Below the pieces are notes generated by a model, which did not search any database, was not told where the DNA came from, and saw only the letters and a list, made by a program, of their open reading frames with translations. Source: CAYRVF01 sp964427535 (GTDB lineage: Bacteria; Chloroflexota; Ktedonobacteria; Ktedonobacterales; JADMIN01). Taken from it: 10,770 nucleotides of DNA. Positions 5,733-10,770 of this stretch are shown here, in pieces (within the stretch, counting starts at the first letter, position 1; the number at the start of each line of letters is the position of its first letter). The translations under genes and the position numbers were made by a program. The stretch lies in contig CAYRVF010000149.1 in NCBI GenBank assembly GCA_964427535.1, forward strand, positions 1 through 10,770. Reading direction: 5' to 3'.

Positions 5733-6680
5733 ATGGAGATCGTGACGCTGTCTGCCGGTGAGGTTCAGCGGCTTCTCGACCCCGACGCCCTCTTGGACGC
5801 ATTGGCCGAGGGATTCACGGCGCTGAGCACGGGGCAGGTGGAGGCCCCGAAGCGCAGCGGAGTGTCGGTGCCGACATCGGGCGTTCTGCTCGCCATGCCC
5901 GCCGCTCAGCAGGACCGCGAGCTCACGGTCAAGCTGGTCACCGTCTTTCACGGTAACGCCCGGCTTGGCCTCCCAACGCATCAGGCCCTCATCTGTCTGT
6001 TCGATCCCGCGACCGGTACGCCCCTGGCGGTGATGGATGGGAGGGTCATCACGGCGCTGCGCACGGCGGGGGCGGCGGCCCTCGCGACGCGCCTGCTGGC
6101 GCGGGCCGATGCGCGTGTGCTAGCGATCGTCGGTGCTGGCGTGCAAGGCCACGCTCATCTGCGGTTGCTCGCCCGCGTGCGCCCATTCACGGAGGTGCGC
6201 ATCGCCTCGCGCTCGCTGACCCACGCGCAGGAGCTGGCGGCGACCGAGACCCGTGCGCACGCGGTGGCGAGTACGGAGGAAGCGGTGCGCGGTGCGGACG
6301 TGGTGTGCCTCTGCACCAGTGCCGAGGAGCCGGTGATCAGGCCGGACTGGCTCGCGTCTGGAGTGCATGTCAGCTCGGTGGGCTATGCCCCGCCGGGCGG
6401 GGAGCTCGACCCGCGAGTGATCGAGCAGAGCCATCTCTTCGTGGAGACGCGGCTGGCCTTCGAGCCGCCGCCCGTTGGGTGCGCCGAGCTGGCGGGCCGC
6501 AATCCCAACACGGGCACGGAGGTCGGCGAGGTTCTGTTGGACCAGGCACGCGGACGGCAGACCGACGACGAGCGCACCGTCTACAAGGCGATGGGTCATG
6601 CCTGCGAAGATCTGGCGGCGGCGAGCCTGGTCTATCGCCGTGCCAGACAGGAGGGCGTTGGCCGTCTCGTGGAGCTCTAA
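5733..6680 (+). CDS. Ornithine cyclodeaminase / mu-crystallin family protein
   Basis: A 315-aa NAD(P)-binding enzyme of the OCD/mu-crystallin family, whose members deaminate ornithine to proline, reduce imines or oxidise alanine. ATG at 5733 follows the strong ribosome binding site GGAGGAGG. Visible features in order: the N-terminal substrate-binding part with K67 in LTVKLVTVFHGNA, PTHQALICLFDPATGTPLAVMDG, R110 in ITALRTAGAAA, the Rossmann glycine motif GAGVQGHAH (residues 134-142), the SSVGYAPPGGELDP segment with D226, and the KAMGHACEDLAAA C-terminal motif. K67, R110 and D226 match the positions of catalytic or substrate-binding residues in bacterial ornithine cyclodeaminase, so it is probably active. 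Length is normal. Exact substrate (ornithine, alanine, or an imine such as pyrroline-2-carboxylate) cannot be decided. No partner genes adjoin, so it is likely monocistronic. Confidence 0.93.
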   Translation: MEIVTLSAGEVQRLLDPDALLDALAEGFTALSTGQVEAPKRSGVSVPTSGVLLAMPAAQQDRELTVKLVTVFHGNARLGLPTHQALICLFDPATGTPLAVMDGRVITALRTAGAAALATRLLARADARVLAIVGAGVQGHAHLRLLARVRPFTEVRIASRSLTHAQELAATETRAHAVASTEEAVRGADVVCLCTSAEEPVIRPDWLASGVHVSSVGYAPPGGELDPRVIEQSHLFVETRLAFEPPPVGCAELAGRNPNTGTEVGEVLLDQARGRQTDDERTVYKAMGHACEDLAAASLVYRRARQEGVGRLVEL

Positions 6681-6683
6681 CCG

Positions 6684-6712
6684 CACCCGTCACGCCCGTC
6701 GCGCCCGTCGCG
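6684..6712. repeat. Short 9-bp imperfect tandem repeat (CCCGTC core)
   Basis: Directly after the ornithine cyclodeaminase stop, three CCCGTC cores occur at 9-bp intervals (CACCCGTCACGCCCGTCGCG onward). It has no hairpin and is not a terminator. Meaning unknown. Confidence 0.5.
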
Positions 6713-6795
6713 GCGCTGACAGTCTGTCCCATTGTGATCTCCCATTCTGACCAATGCCGTGGTGTGTCGCGCCGACCTGCGGCTGAGCCAAGGGG

Positions 6796-7077
6796 TCAGG
6801 CTTGCTCGGCCTCCGAGTCGGTGTCGCTGAGGCTGTCGCTCGCAGTCAGCGGTGCCAGCGTGGCAGCCATGTTGGCGCGCATGGTGAGCAGTTCTTTGAT
6901 GGCGTGGGCGGTGGACTCGGAGCAGCGGCTTTTGGTCGCGATGGCGATCTTGCGGGCGAGGTCACGCGCGCTGATCTCAGGCTCAGCGGCGTGGATGCGC
7001 GCGGCGACGTTCTCGTGGAGTGCAGCCGCTGGCAGCAGTAGTCTACTAAGAGTGCGACCTCGCCGGGGCGCCGGCAT
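6796..7077 (-). CDS. Hypothetical 93-aa protein, possible C-terminal fragment
   Basis: The minus-strand frame ends at TGA 6796-6798. From about residue 20 the codons are consistently G/C-ending and the sequence is protein-like: HENVAARIHAAEPEISARDL, then ARKIAIATKSRCSESTAHAIKELL and a polar acidic tail (SDSLSDTDSEAEQA). The ISARDLARKI-x-ATKSRCSESTAHAIKELL stretch resembles a helix-turn-helix (helix, turn, serine-capped recognition helix), so DNA binding is plausible. The first 19 residues (MPAPRRGRTLSRLLLPAAA) look less convincing and no good ribosome binding site precedes the ATG at 7077; the gene may be truncated there. It lies beside the att-like tRNA fragment and may belong to the same element. 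I do not recognise a family. Confidence 0.45.
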   Translation of the reverse strand: MPAPRRGRTLSRLLLPAAALHENVAARIHAAEPEISARDLARKIAIATKSRCSESTAHAIKELLTMRANMAATLAPLTASDSLSDTDSEAEQA

Positions 7078-7236
7078 GTTGAGCAGTCAGGAGCAGCCAT
7101 TGTACATCCCGGTGTGCCCGCTGCGGGTCGTTCCGGCACGGCGGACTACCCCAACCCAGCGAGAGACATGTAGACAATGGAGGACTGACAAGCGCACACC
7201 AGGCTTGATTTCTGGGACTGTAGAGAGAAAAGTGGA

Positions 7237-7253
7237 CGGGCGAGGTCCGCCCG
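7237..7253. repeat. GC-rich hairpin abutting the tRNA fragment
   Basis: CGGGCG (7237-7242) pairs with CGCCCG (7248-7253) around a 5-base loop. It ends four bases before the tRNA-Trp-like sequence starts. It replaces the D-arm and acceptor sequence that a complete tRNA would have here. Confidence 0.5.
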
Positions 7254-7257
7254 AACA

Positions 7258-7302
7258 GGTCTCCAAAACCGCAGGTTGCAGGTTCGATTCCTGTCCCACC
7301 TG
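7258..7302 (+). other. tRNA-Trp 3' half (anticodon CCA), attachment-site core
   Basis: From the anticodon loop onward this is a proper tRNA: loop CTCCAAA with anticodon CCA (7264-7266), stem strand ACCGC, variable loop AGGTT, T stem and loop GCAGG-TTCGATT-CCTGT, the acceptor strand CCCACCT, and discriminator G. The 5' half is missing: no AGGTGGG partner for the acceptor and no D arm in the preceding bases, and the 5' anticodon-stem strand pairs at only three positions. tRNA 3' halves of this kind are left where tyrosine-recombinase elements integrate into tRNA genes. A decayed integrase lies 137 bp away, pointing its 3' end here. The functional tRNA-Trp is expected at the other end of the element. 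Confidence 0.8.
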
Positions 7303-7389
7303 CCCCGTCCTTTTTCCTGTCAGTTTCCCGGCTCACAGGCATCAGCAACCCAACGTCTCAGCCCCTCCGATACCCCCGTTTTCCGCCCT

Positions 7390-7448
7390 TGACAGCACAT
7401 CTGACAGCACTTTTCTACAGCTAACGCAATCTCACGCATTCAGCTAAC
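7390..7448. repeat. Direct repeats between att core and integrase
   Basis: TGACAGCAC occurs at 7390-7398 and 7402-7410 (12-bp period). CAGCTAAC occurs at 7418-7425 and 7441-7448, the second overlapping the integrase end. Position between the attachment core and int is where tyrosine recombinases have arm-type binding sites, so that role is inferred. Confidence 0.5.
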
Positions 7449-8028
7449 AGACCCCTCGACCACCAGCGGGGCAACCGCGTGACCCGGCTCAGTGCCTCCC
7501 ACGACAGGTAGGAGCAGACGCGCCATCACCGCCGCGGCATCCTGCTGCATGTCGGGGATCGCGTGCGAGTAGATATCGAGCGTGATGCTCACCGTCGAGT
7601 GCCCCCAACATCTCGCTTACCACCTTCGGGTTCACACGCGCGGAGAGCAGCAGCGTCGCGCAGGTGTGCCGCAGGTCGTGGAAGCGCACACGCGGCAAGC
7701 CCTCGCGCTCCAGCAAGCTCACGAACCACCTCACGACGATGCGCGCTGACTGCGGCGTCCCGACCTGGCTACAGAACACCACGTCGAGATCCTTCCATGC
7801 CGCGCCGAGGAGCGCCCGCTCCTGGTTCTGGCGTGCCCGGTGGCGCAGCAGCACCTCGACGACATATGGGGAAATCGCCACCTGGCGGCGCGAGCGACGC
7901 GTCTTCGGCTCCTGAAACACCCACTCACCCGTGCGCCTGCTCCACTTCAACGTCGCGCGCACGCGCAGCACACCGCCTTCCAGATCCACGACCTGCCACC
8001 GCAGCTGACGCCGATGCCGAACACGCAT
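7440..8028 (-). pseudogene. Tyrosine recombinase (phage integrase), decayed catalytic domain
   Basis: The homologous part begins at about 8004 with LRWQVVDLEGGVLRVRATL, then EPKTRRSRRQVAISP (catalytic-strand Lys/Arg region), a helix with RHRARQNQERALLG, DLDVVFCSQVGTP, and the box II motif HDLRHTCATLLL (H-x-x-R) with NPKVVSEMLG. The next motif, G-H-S-T, is broken by an extra base in a run of five C on the plus strand (7602-7606). Removing one base gives GHSTVSITLDIYSHAIPDMQ with the nucleophilic Tyr in DIYSH, and a natural end at TGA 7440-7442. Upstream of 8004 the arm-binding and core-binding domains and catalytic Arg I are missing. Hence truncated and frameshifted, inactive. Its 3' end faces the tRNA-Trp fragment, the expected geometry for an integrase next to its att site. 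A homopolymer sequencing error could explain the frameshift but not the truncation. Confidence 0.85.
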
Positions 8029-8129
8029 GACCCCTCGGCTGCCCTCGTCTCACGATGTGCCGCCTGTCTGCAATACTGCCCTAGCAACCAGCAGGCGACA
8101 CCCACCATCGCCAGAGAAGGGGCGCACCC

Positions 8130-8777
8130 ATGTCCGACGACCAACAGAATCCGTCGCAGCCGCCCGAGAGCGACAAGCCCGTCTACAAATGGGGCGACTC
8201 CCTCGACCTTCTCCCCGAGGAGCGCAAGGCCGACCTCGCGAAACATCTGTGGGACTCGACCCCCAAGCAGGTCACGGAGGATCACCCCGGCCCATTTGCC
8301 AAAGAGCACCTCACCGGCCTCGACGTCTTCTGGTTAGCCGCATGTGCCGTAGCGGGCCCACAGAGCGGTCCGGTCGTTACAGCCCAGCGCCTAATCAACG
8401 ATCTTTTCGAGGCCATGACGATTGAACAGTGGCACCTGTTCCAGACCATGACCGTGGAGAAGCTGCACCTGGAGGGGGATAACCTCAGCAACGCACACCT
8501 GGAGGGCGTCTTCCTCCGCCCAGCACGCCCGGAGGCAACCATCGCGGGATTCGTCGAAGGAGTGAATCTCCACGAGGCGCACCTGGAGCAAGCAATCCTC
8601 CGCGAGGCGCACCTGGAGGGCGCCGATTTCAGCGGGGCGCACCTGGAGCGAGCCAACATCCGTGGAGCGCAGCTAGGGCGTGTCTCCTCACCTTGTCGGG
8701 GTGTTGACGGGAGGCTGGGGGTGTGTCGTGTCCTCGTTCGCTTTCTGCTACTGCGTGGGCTCGGATCGCGCCGGTGA
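8130..8777 (+). pseudogene. Pentapeptide-repeat protein truncated by an IS5-type element
   Basis: ATG at 8130 with GAAGGGG seven bases upstream. Residues 1-110 are a non-repeat N-terminal part (MSDDQQNPSQPPESDKPVYK, then WGDSLDLLPEERKADL and AKEHLTGLDVFWLAA), followed by a short helix (LFEAMTIEQWHLFQTMTVEK). From residue 112 pentapeptide repeats begin: LHLEGDNLSNAHLEG, a loop (VFLRPARPEATIAGF), then NLHEAHLEQAILREAHLEGA and DFSGAHLERANIRGAQL, fitting A(D/N)LxX right-handed beta-helix turns. At residue 182 (8675) the repeats stop and the frame runs on into the IS element to 8777 (GRVSSPCRG...). A native C-terminus is missing, so at most a chimeric protein is made. The function of the intact protein is unknown; pentapeptide proteins include DNA mimics but no such specificity is visible. 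Confidence 0.8.
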
Positions 8778-8940
8778 TACCGGTCGCTTCTCGTCGGGGT
8801 GGCAGGCCGTTCCAGGATCATCGTCGCGTGGTCGAGGGGATCATCTGCCGGTTCCGGACCGGGTCGCCGTGGCGCGATCTGCCAGCTGAGTTCGGGCCGT
8901 GGCAGACGGTGTGGAAGCGTCATCGCTGGTCTGGCGGCTC
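8676..8940 (+). mobile_element. IS5-family element, left end only
   Basis: Sequence change at 8676 (GGGCGTGTCTCC, the probable terminal repeat) follows the TA of CTAG at the end of the pentapeptide gene. A transposase reading frame starts inside (8723). The right part, including the catalytic DDE region and the second terminal repeat, is missing: I found no reverse complement of the left end (GGAGACACGCCC) downstream. The family call rests on the transposase N-terminus. Confidence 0.65.
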
Positions 8941-9019
8941 CGGCAGGCACCCGGCTCCAACAGTCGCACAGGGATTGGAGATCGCCCGACTCATGTCCGA
9001 CCGCTACCGGGGGGCGTAA
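8723..9019 (+). pseudogene. IS5-type transposase N-terminus fused to another gene's tail
   Basis: GTG at 8723 with GGGAGG eight bases upstream. Residues 8-70 (LSATAWARIAPVIP, GGRPFQDHRRVVEGIICRFR, then TGSPWRDLPAEFGPWQTVWK and RHRW) are the conserved N-terminal DNA-binding region (DUF4096) of IS5-group transposases. After about residue 71 (8935) the expected continuation (S-x-D-G-x-W-x-x-I/L) is lost. The last 26 residues (SGRHPAPTVAQGLEIARLMS, ending DRYRGA and TAA 9017-9019) are unlike transposase and resemble the end of Gfo/Idh/MocA-type oxidoreductases (PT...G...ARxxxxxYRSA). That second assignment is weak. The catalytic DDE residues are absent, so no active transposase is made. Confidence 0.65.
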
Positions 9020-9198
9020 ACCAAATTGTTCGGATACCGTGGCTGCGCCGCTAGCCTCATCCCCACCGTGCGGGAGCGGGCCGACCTCTGCGCCCTCATG
9101 CCTAGTTGTTTCCCGCTCCCCCTAACATGACCGAAGCGGGAATAGGTACGCGCGCTGTCACTCGCACCGCCGCTCTATCCTGCTACTTGCTCGTCCAG
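9020..9198. other. Intergenic region without genes
   Basis: No ORF or RNA gene supported. A 9-bp inverted repeat, GGGAGCGGG (9072-9080) with CCCGCTCCC (9112-9120), has a 31-base loop and no T tract, so it is a poor terminator for the convergent ends that meet here. Confidence 0.45.
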
Positions 9199-9648
9199 CT
9201 AGGCAGGCGTTTGTAGTGCACGACACTCGGCGCAGCGGCCAAAGAGCTCGACAGCGTGGCCCTCCAGGGCGAAGTTGCTGTCGGAGGCGATGCGATTCAG
9301 CATCTCTGGCGGCAGGCAGGCGTCTACCTCGACTACTCGCCGACACTGCACACAGGTGAGGTGATGATGATGCGCGCTGCCACAGACGCGATAGCGCCAT
9401 TTGCCATCAGCGAACTCGACTCGATCGAGCAGACCCCGCTCCAGCAGCGCTTCCACAGTCCGAAAAACCGTCGCGCGGCCAAGCCTCGGATCCTCACGCT
9501 GAAGCACGTGCCAGAGATCTTCGGTGGCGAATTCGTCGCCGGCTCTGGCTAATTGCGCCAGCTTCTCGGCGATGAGGCGTCGTGGGCGTGTATTGCGAAG
9601 CCCCATCGCCTCGAATGCCGAGCGAATCTCGTCGGAAGTGACTGACAC
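9199..9648 (-). CDS. Fur/Zur-family metal-dependent repressor, first paralogue
   Basis: GTG start at 9648 with the ribosome binding site GAGGGTGA upstream on the minus strand. A 149-aa Fur-family protein of normal length: N-terminal winged helix with GLRNTRPRRLIAEKLAQL and the recognition part DLWHVLQREDPRLGRATVFR, hinge LLDRVEFADGKWRYRV, then the dimerisation domain. The structural zinc site has two CxxC pairs, C99-VQ-C102 and C139-AE-C142; the His run at 93-96 precedes the first and could supply the regulatory metal site with Glu and His. The YR-V and G-x-x-H-H-H/L-x-C motifs are typical of the family. It lies 82 bp downstream of a second, closely similar Fur gene on the same strand, which in turn diverges from a znuA-type gene; a zinc-uptake repressor (Zur) role is therefore likely, but metal specificity cannot be read from the sequence. 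Confidence 0.88.
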   Translation of the reverse strand: MSVTSDEIRSAFEAMGLRNTRPRRLIAEKLAQLARAGDEFATEDLWHVLQREDPRLGRATVFRTVEALLERGLLDRVEFADGKWRYRVCGSAHHHHLTCVQCRRVVEVDACLPPEMLNRIASDSNFALEGHAVELFGRCAECRALQTPA

Positions 9649-9730
9649 GTTAGATCACCCTCTCGCTTTGGTCGGACTGAGCGCGCCACGCGACGTGGTG
9701 GCCCACTCATTCGCTTTCGCGCGCTCACCG

Positions 9731-10171
9731 TCATTGTATCCCGCGTCGGCGGCAATATGGACACCGCCCAAAGAGTTCTAGCGCATGCCATTCGATCGTG
9801 TAGCCGGTCTCGCGCGTCGCCTGAATGAATAACTCGTCGGGAAGGCAGACGCCAACTTTGGCCACCCGCTGGCACGAGAGACAGGTGACGTAGTGACAGT
9901 GGGTGTCGCTCGCTACTCGGTAACGCCGCGTGCCGTCGGCGAACTCGACCCTGTCGAGCAGGCGGCAACGCGTCAGCGCCTCGACCGCGCGAAAGACCGT
10001 CGCCCGTCCGATCTGTGGATCGCGTCGCTGCAGGTCGGCGTAGAGTCCATCGGTGGTGAAGAGTGCCTCGTTCTGCGCGTGGCGCTCCAACTGCTCGGCG
10101 ATTAGTCGTCGCGGCCGTGTGCGCCGTAAGCCCAGCCCGGTCAACGCGCGCAGTATCTCGTCCGCTGTCAT
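9731..10171 (-). CDS. Fur/Zur-family metal-dependent repressor, second paralogue
   Basis: A 146-aa Fur-family protein. The start is ATG 10171, chosen because MTADEILRALTGLGLRRTRP aligns with MSVTSDEIRSAFEAMGLRNTRP of the neighbour; the frame is open to 10387 but that extension covers the promoter and start of the divergent gene. The winged helix includes RRLIAEQLERHA, DLQRRDPQIGRATVFRAVEA, then LLDRVEFADGTRRYRV. Zinc motifs: H91-C-H93 followed by C97-LS-C100, and C137-PY-C140. It shares its architecture and many residues with the paralogue at 9199-9648, pointing to tandem duplication. No strong ribosome binding site precedes 10171 (a GGGGTCGG run is nearest). The pair may share an operon; the 82-bp gap between them shows no terminator. 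Adjacency to a ZnuA-like gene suggests zinc-responsive control, by either or both. Confidence 0.87.
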   Translation of the reverse strand: MTADEILRALTGLGLRRTRPRRLIAEQLERHAQNEALFTTDGLYADLQRRDPQIGRATVFRAVEALTRCRLLDRVEFADGTRRYRVASDTHCHYVTCLSCQRVAKVGVCLPDELFIQATRETGYTIEWHALELFGRCPYCRRRGIQ

Positions 10172-10192
10172 CGTTGGCCGACCCCGCCATAG

Positions 10193-10266
10193 TTGATACT
10201 GCATCTCATTGACACAGCCGCGATCGATCTGGTATGCTCGTACCGCGTTTGGATACATAGTATCAA
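10193..10266. promoter_or_regulatory. Inverted half-sites flanking the promoter of the divergent zinc locus
   Basis: TTGATACT (10193-10200) and its reverse complement AGTATCAA (10259-10266) flank the -35/-10 region at 10209-10238. The right copy sits in a larger palindrome, GATAC-ATA-GTATC (10252-10264) with TTT/AAA flanks (10248-10250, 10266-10268). Positioned at and just past the expected start of transcription, it is a good operator candidate for the adjacent Fur-family proteins. It does not match the E. coli Fur box. Confidence 0.5.
10209..10238 (+). promoter_or_regulatory. Predicted sigma-70-type promoter for the znuA-type gene
   Basis: TTGACA (10209-10214), 18-base spacer, TATGCT (10233-10238). 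The -35 is a perfect consensus, the -10 has four of six. Transcription would start near 10245, giving a leader of about 120 bases before ATG 10364. Confidence 0.55.
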
Positions 10267-10322
10267 AAATGTGCGGCGTTCGCCAGTGGGTGGCGTCGCG
10301 GATATGCGGGGTCGCGTAGGGG

Positions 10323-10346
10323 CGACACAGCAACACGCCTGTGTCG
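10323..10346. promoter_or_regulatory. Perfect 8-bp hairpin in the znuA-type leader
   Basis: CGACACAG (10323-10330) and CTGTGTCG (10339-10346) are perfect complements with an 8-base loop; two flanking G.U pairs could extend it. It ends six bases before the GGAGG ribosome binding site (10353-10357). It could be a second DNA operator or an RNA structure influencing translation. Confidence 0.55.
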
Positions 10347-10363
10347 TTCAACGGAGGCTTGTA

Positions 10364-10770
10364 ATGGCATTCTCGCACGGATTTCATCCACGCGCTGGGC
10401 GCACGCGCGCGACAACGCGCCTCACCGGGCTCACGAGCGCGCTCGCGCTCGCCGTCTTCCTCCTCTCGCTCACGGCGTGCGGAGCCAGCTCATCGGGCGC
10501 GAGCGGAGGCAAGGTCAAGGTCATCGCGGCGGAGAACTTCTGGGGCAGCATCGCGTCCCAGGTTGGCGGGAGCCACGTGACGGTGACCAGCATCATCGTC
10601 GATCCCAACGCCGATCCGCACAGCTATGAGCCGACGGCCGCCGACGCGCGCCTCGCCGCGGATGCGCAGTACGTCATCGTCAATGGCGCGGGGTACGACA
10701 CCTGGGCAAACAACCTACTGCAGGCCAACCCGGCGAGCGGGCGCAAGGTGCTCAACGTGGGCGACCTCAA
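10364..10770 (+). CDS. znuA: Zinc ABC transporter substrate-binding lipoprotein (ZnuA-type), 5' part
   Basis: Partial gene, cut by the right edge. ATG at 10364 has GGAGG six bases upstream. The product begins with an Arg-rich n-region, a hydrophobic stretch (SALALAVFLLSLTAC, ending at C39) and a lipobox LTAC, so it is exported and lipidated at C39. Then come a Ser/Gly linker and the mature protein: VKVIAAENFWGSIASQVGGS, VTSIIVDPNADPHSYEPTAA (with the DPHSYEP motif carrying the first metal-binding His), ARLAADAQYVIVNGAGYDTW, and NPASGRKVLNVGDL. This is a cluster A-I metal-binding protein, the extracytoplasmic zinc (or manganese) receptor of an ABC importer. Later His ligands and any permease and ATPase genes lie outside the window. 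Divergent Fur-family regulators support zinc over manganese. Confidence 0.9.
   Translation, partial: MAFSHGFHPRAGRTRATTRLTGLTSALALAVFLLSLTACGASSSGASGGKVKVIAAENFWGSIASQVGGSHVTVTSIIVDPNADPHSYEPTAADARLAADAQYVIVNGAGYDTWANNLLQANPASGRKVLNVGDL

Noticed and set aside
7200..7302. Complete tRNA-Trp gene
   Set aside because: No 5' acceptor strand complementary to CCCACCT and no D arm can be found upstream; the anticodon stem pairs at only three positions.
7046..7348. Minus-strand ORF with GIEPATCGFGDLF
   Set aside because: A well-known spurious translation of the antisense of tRNA 3' ends; explained by the tRNA-Trp fragment.
9072..9120. Rho-independent terminator
   Set aside because: The 9-bp inverted repeat has a 31-base loop and no T tract.
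10172..10387. Longer start for the second Fur-family gene at 10387
   Set aside because: It would overlap the start of the divergent znuA-type gene and its promoter, and the paralogue alignment begins at 10171.

Overview
High-GC bacterial DNA (roughly 60-65% by eye, with G/C-ending codons in the real genes). Gene content and protein style (vWA protein with a DTTGS MIDAS, paired Zur-type regulators next to a ZnuA-like lipoprotein, GC-rich IS630/IS5 remnants) suggest a Chloroflexota member, perhaps Thermomicrobia/Sphaerobacter-like. That assignment is inference and cannot be proven from this window.

Left part (1-2311) is a gene graveyard. It holds the C-terminal half of a glycosidase-fold 'abortive infection'-type protein with an in-frame stop and a 10-bp microinversion; a small frameshifted ORF; a VOC/glyoxalase-like gene fused tail-to-tail with an N-terminal stub of peptidase E; and a DUF1643 stub joined to an IS630-type transposase tail.

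Middle part (2483-5338) holds the most interesting intact unit: a minus-strand operon of a vWA/MIDAS protein (207 aa), an unrecognised 397-aa helical plus proline-rich protein, and a 69-aa ORF. A divergent 82-aa hypothetical gene lies on the other side. A 3' scrap at 5383-5460 is homologous to part of the 69-aa ORF.

5733-6680 is an intact ornithine cyclodeaminase/mu-crystallin family gene. 6796-8028 is the remnant of an integrated element: a 93-aa minus-strand ORF, a tRNA-Trp 3' half (att-like core), short direct repeats resembling integrase arm sites, and a decayed tyrosine recombinase. 8130-9019 is a pentapeptide-repeat gene cut by an IS5-type element that is itself truncated onto another gene's tail.

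Right part (9199-10770) is a coherent zinc-homeostasis locus: two tandem Fur/Zur-family regulators on the minus strand, divergent from a znuA-type lipoprotein gene that runs off the window. The shared intergenic region has a readable promoter, inverted half-sites flanking it and a leader hairpin.
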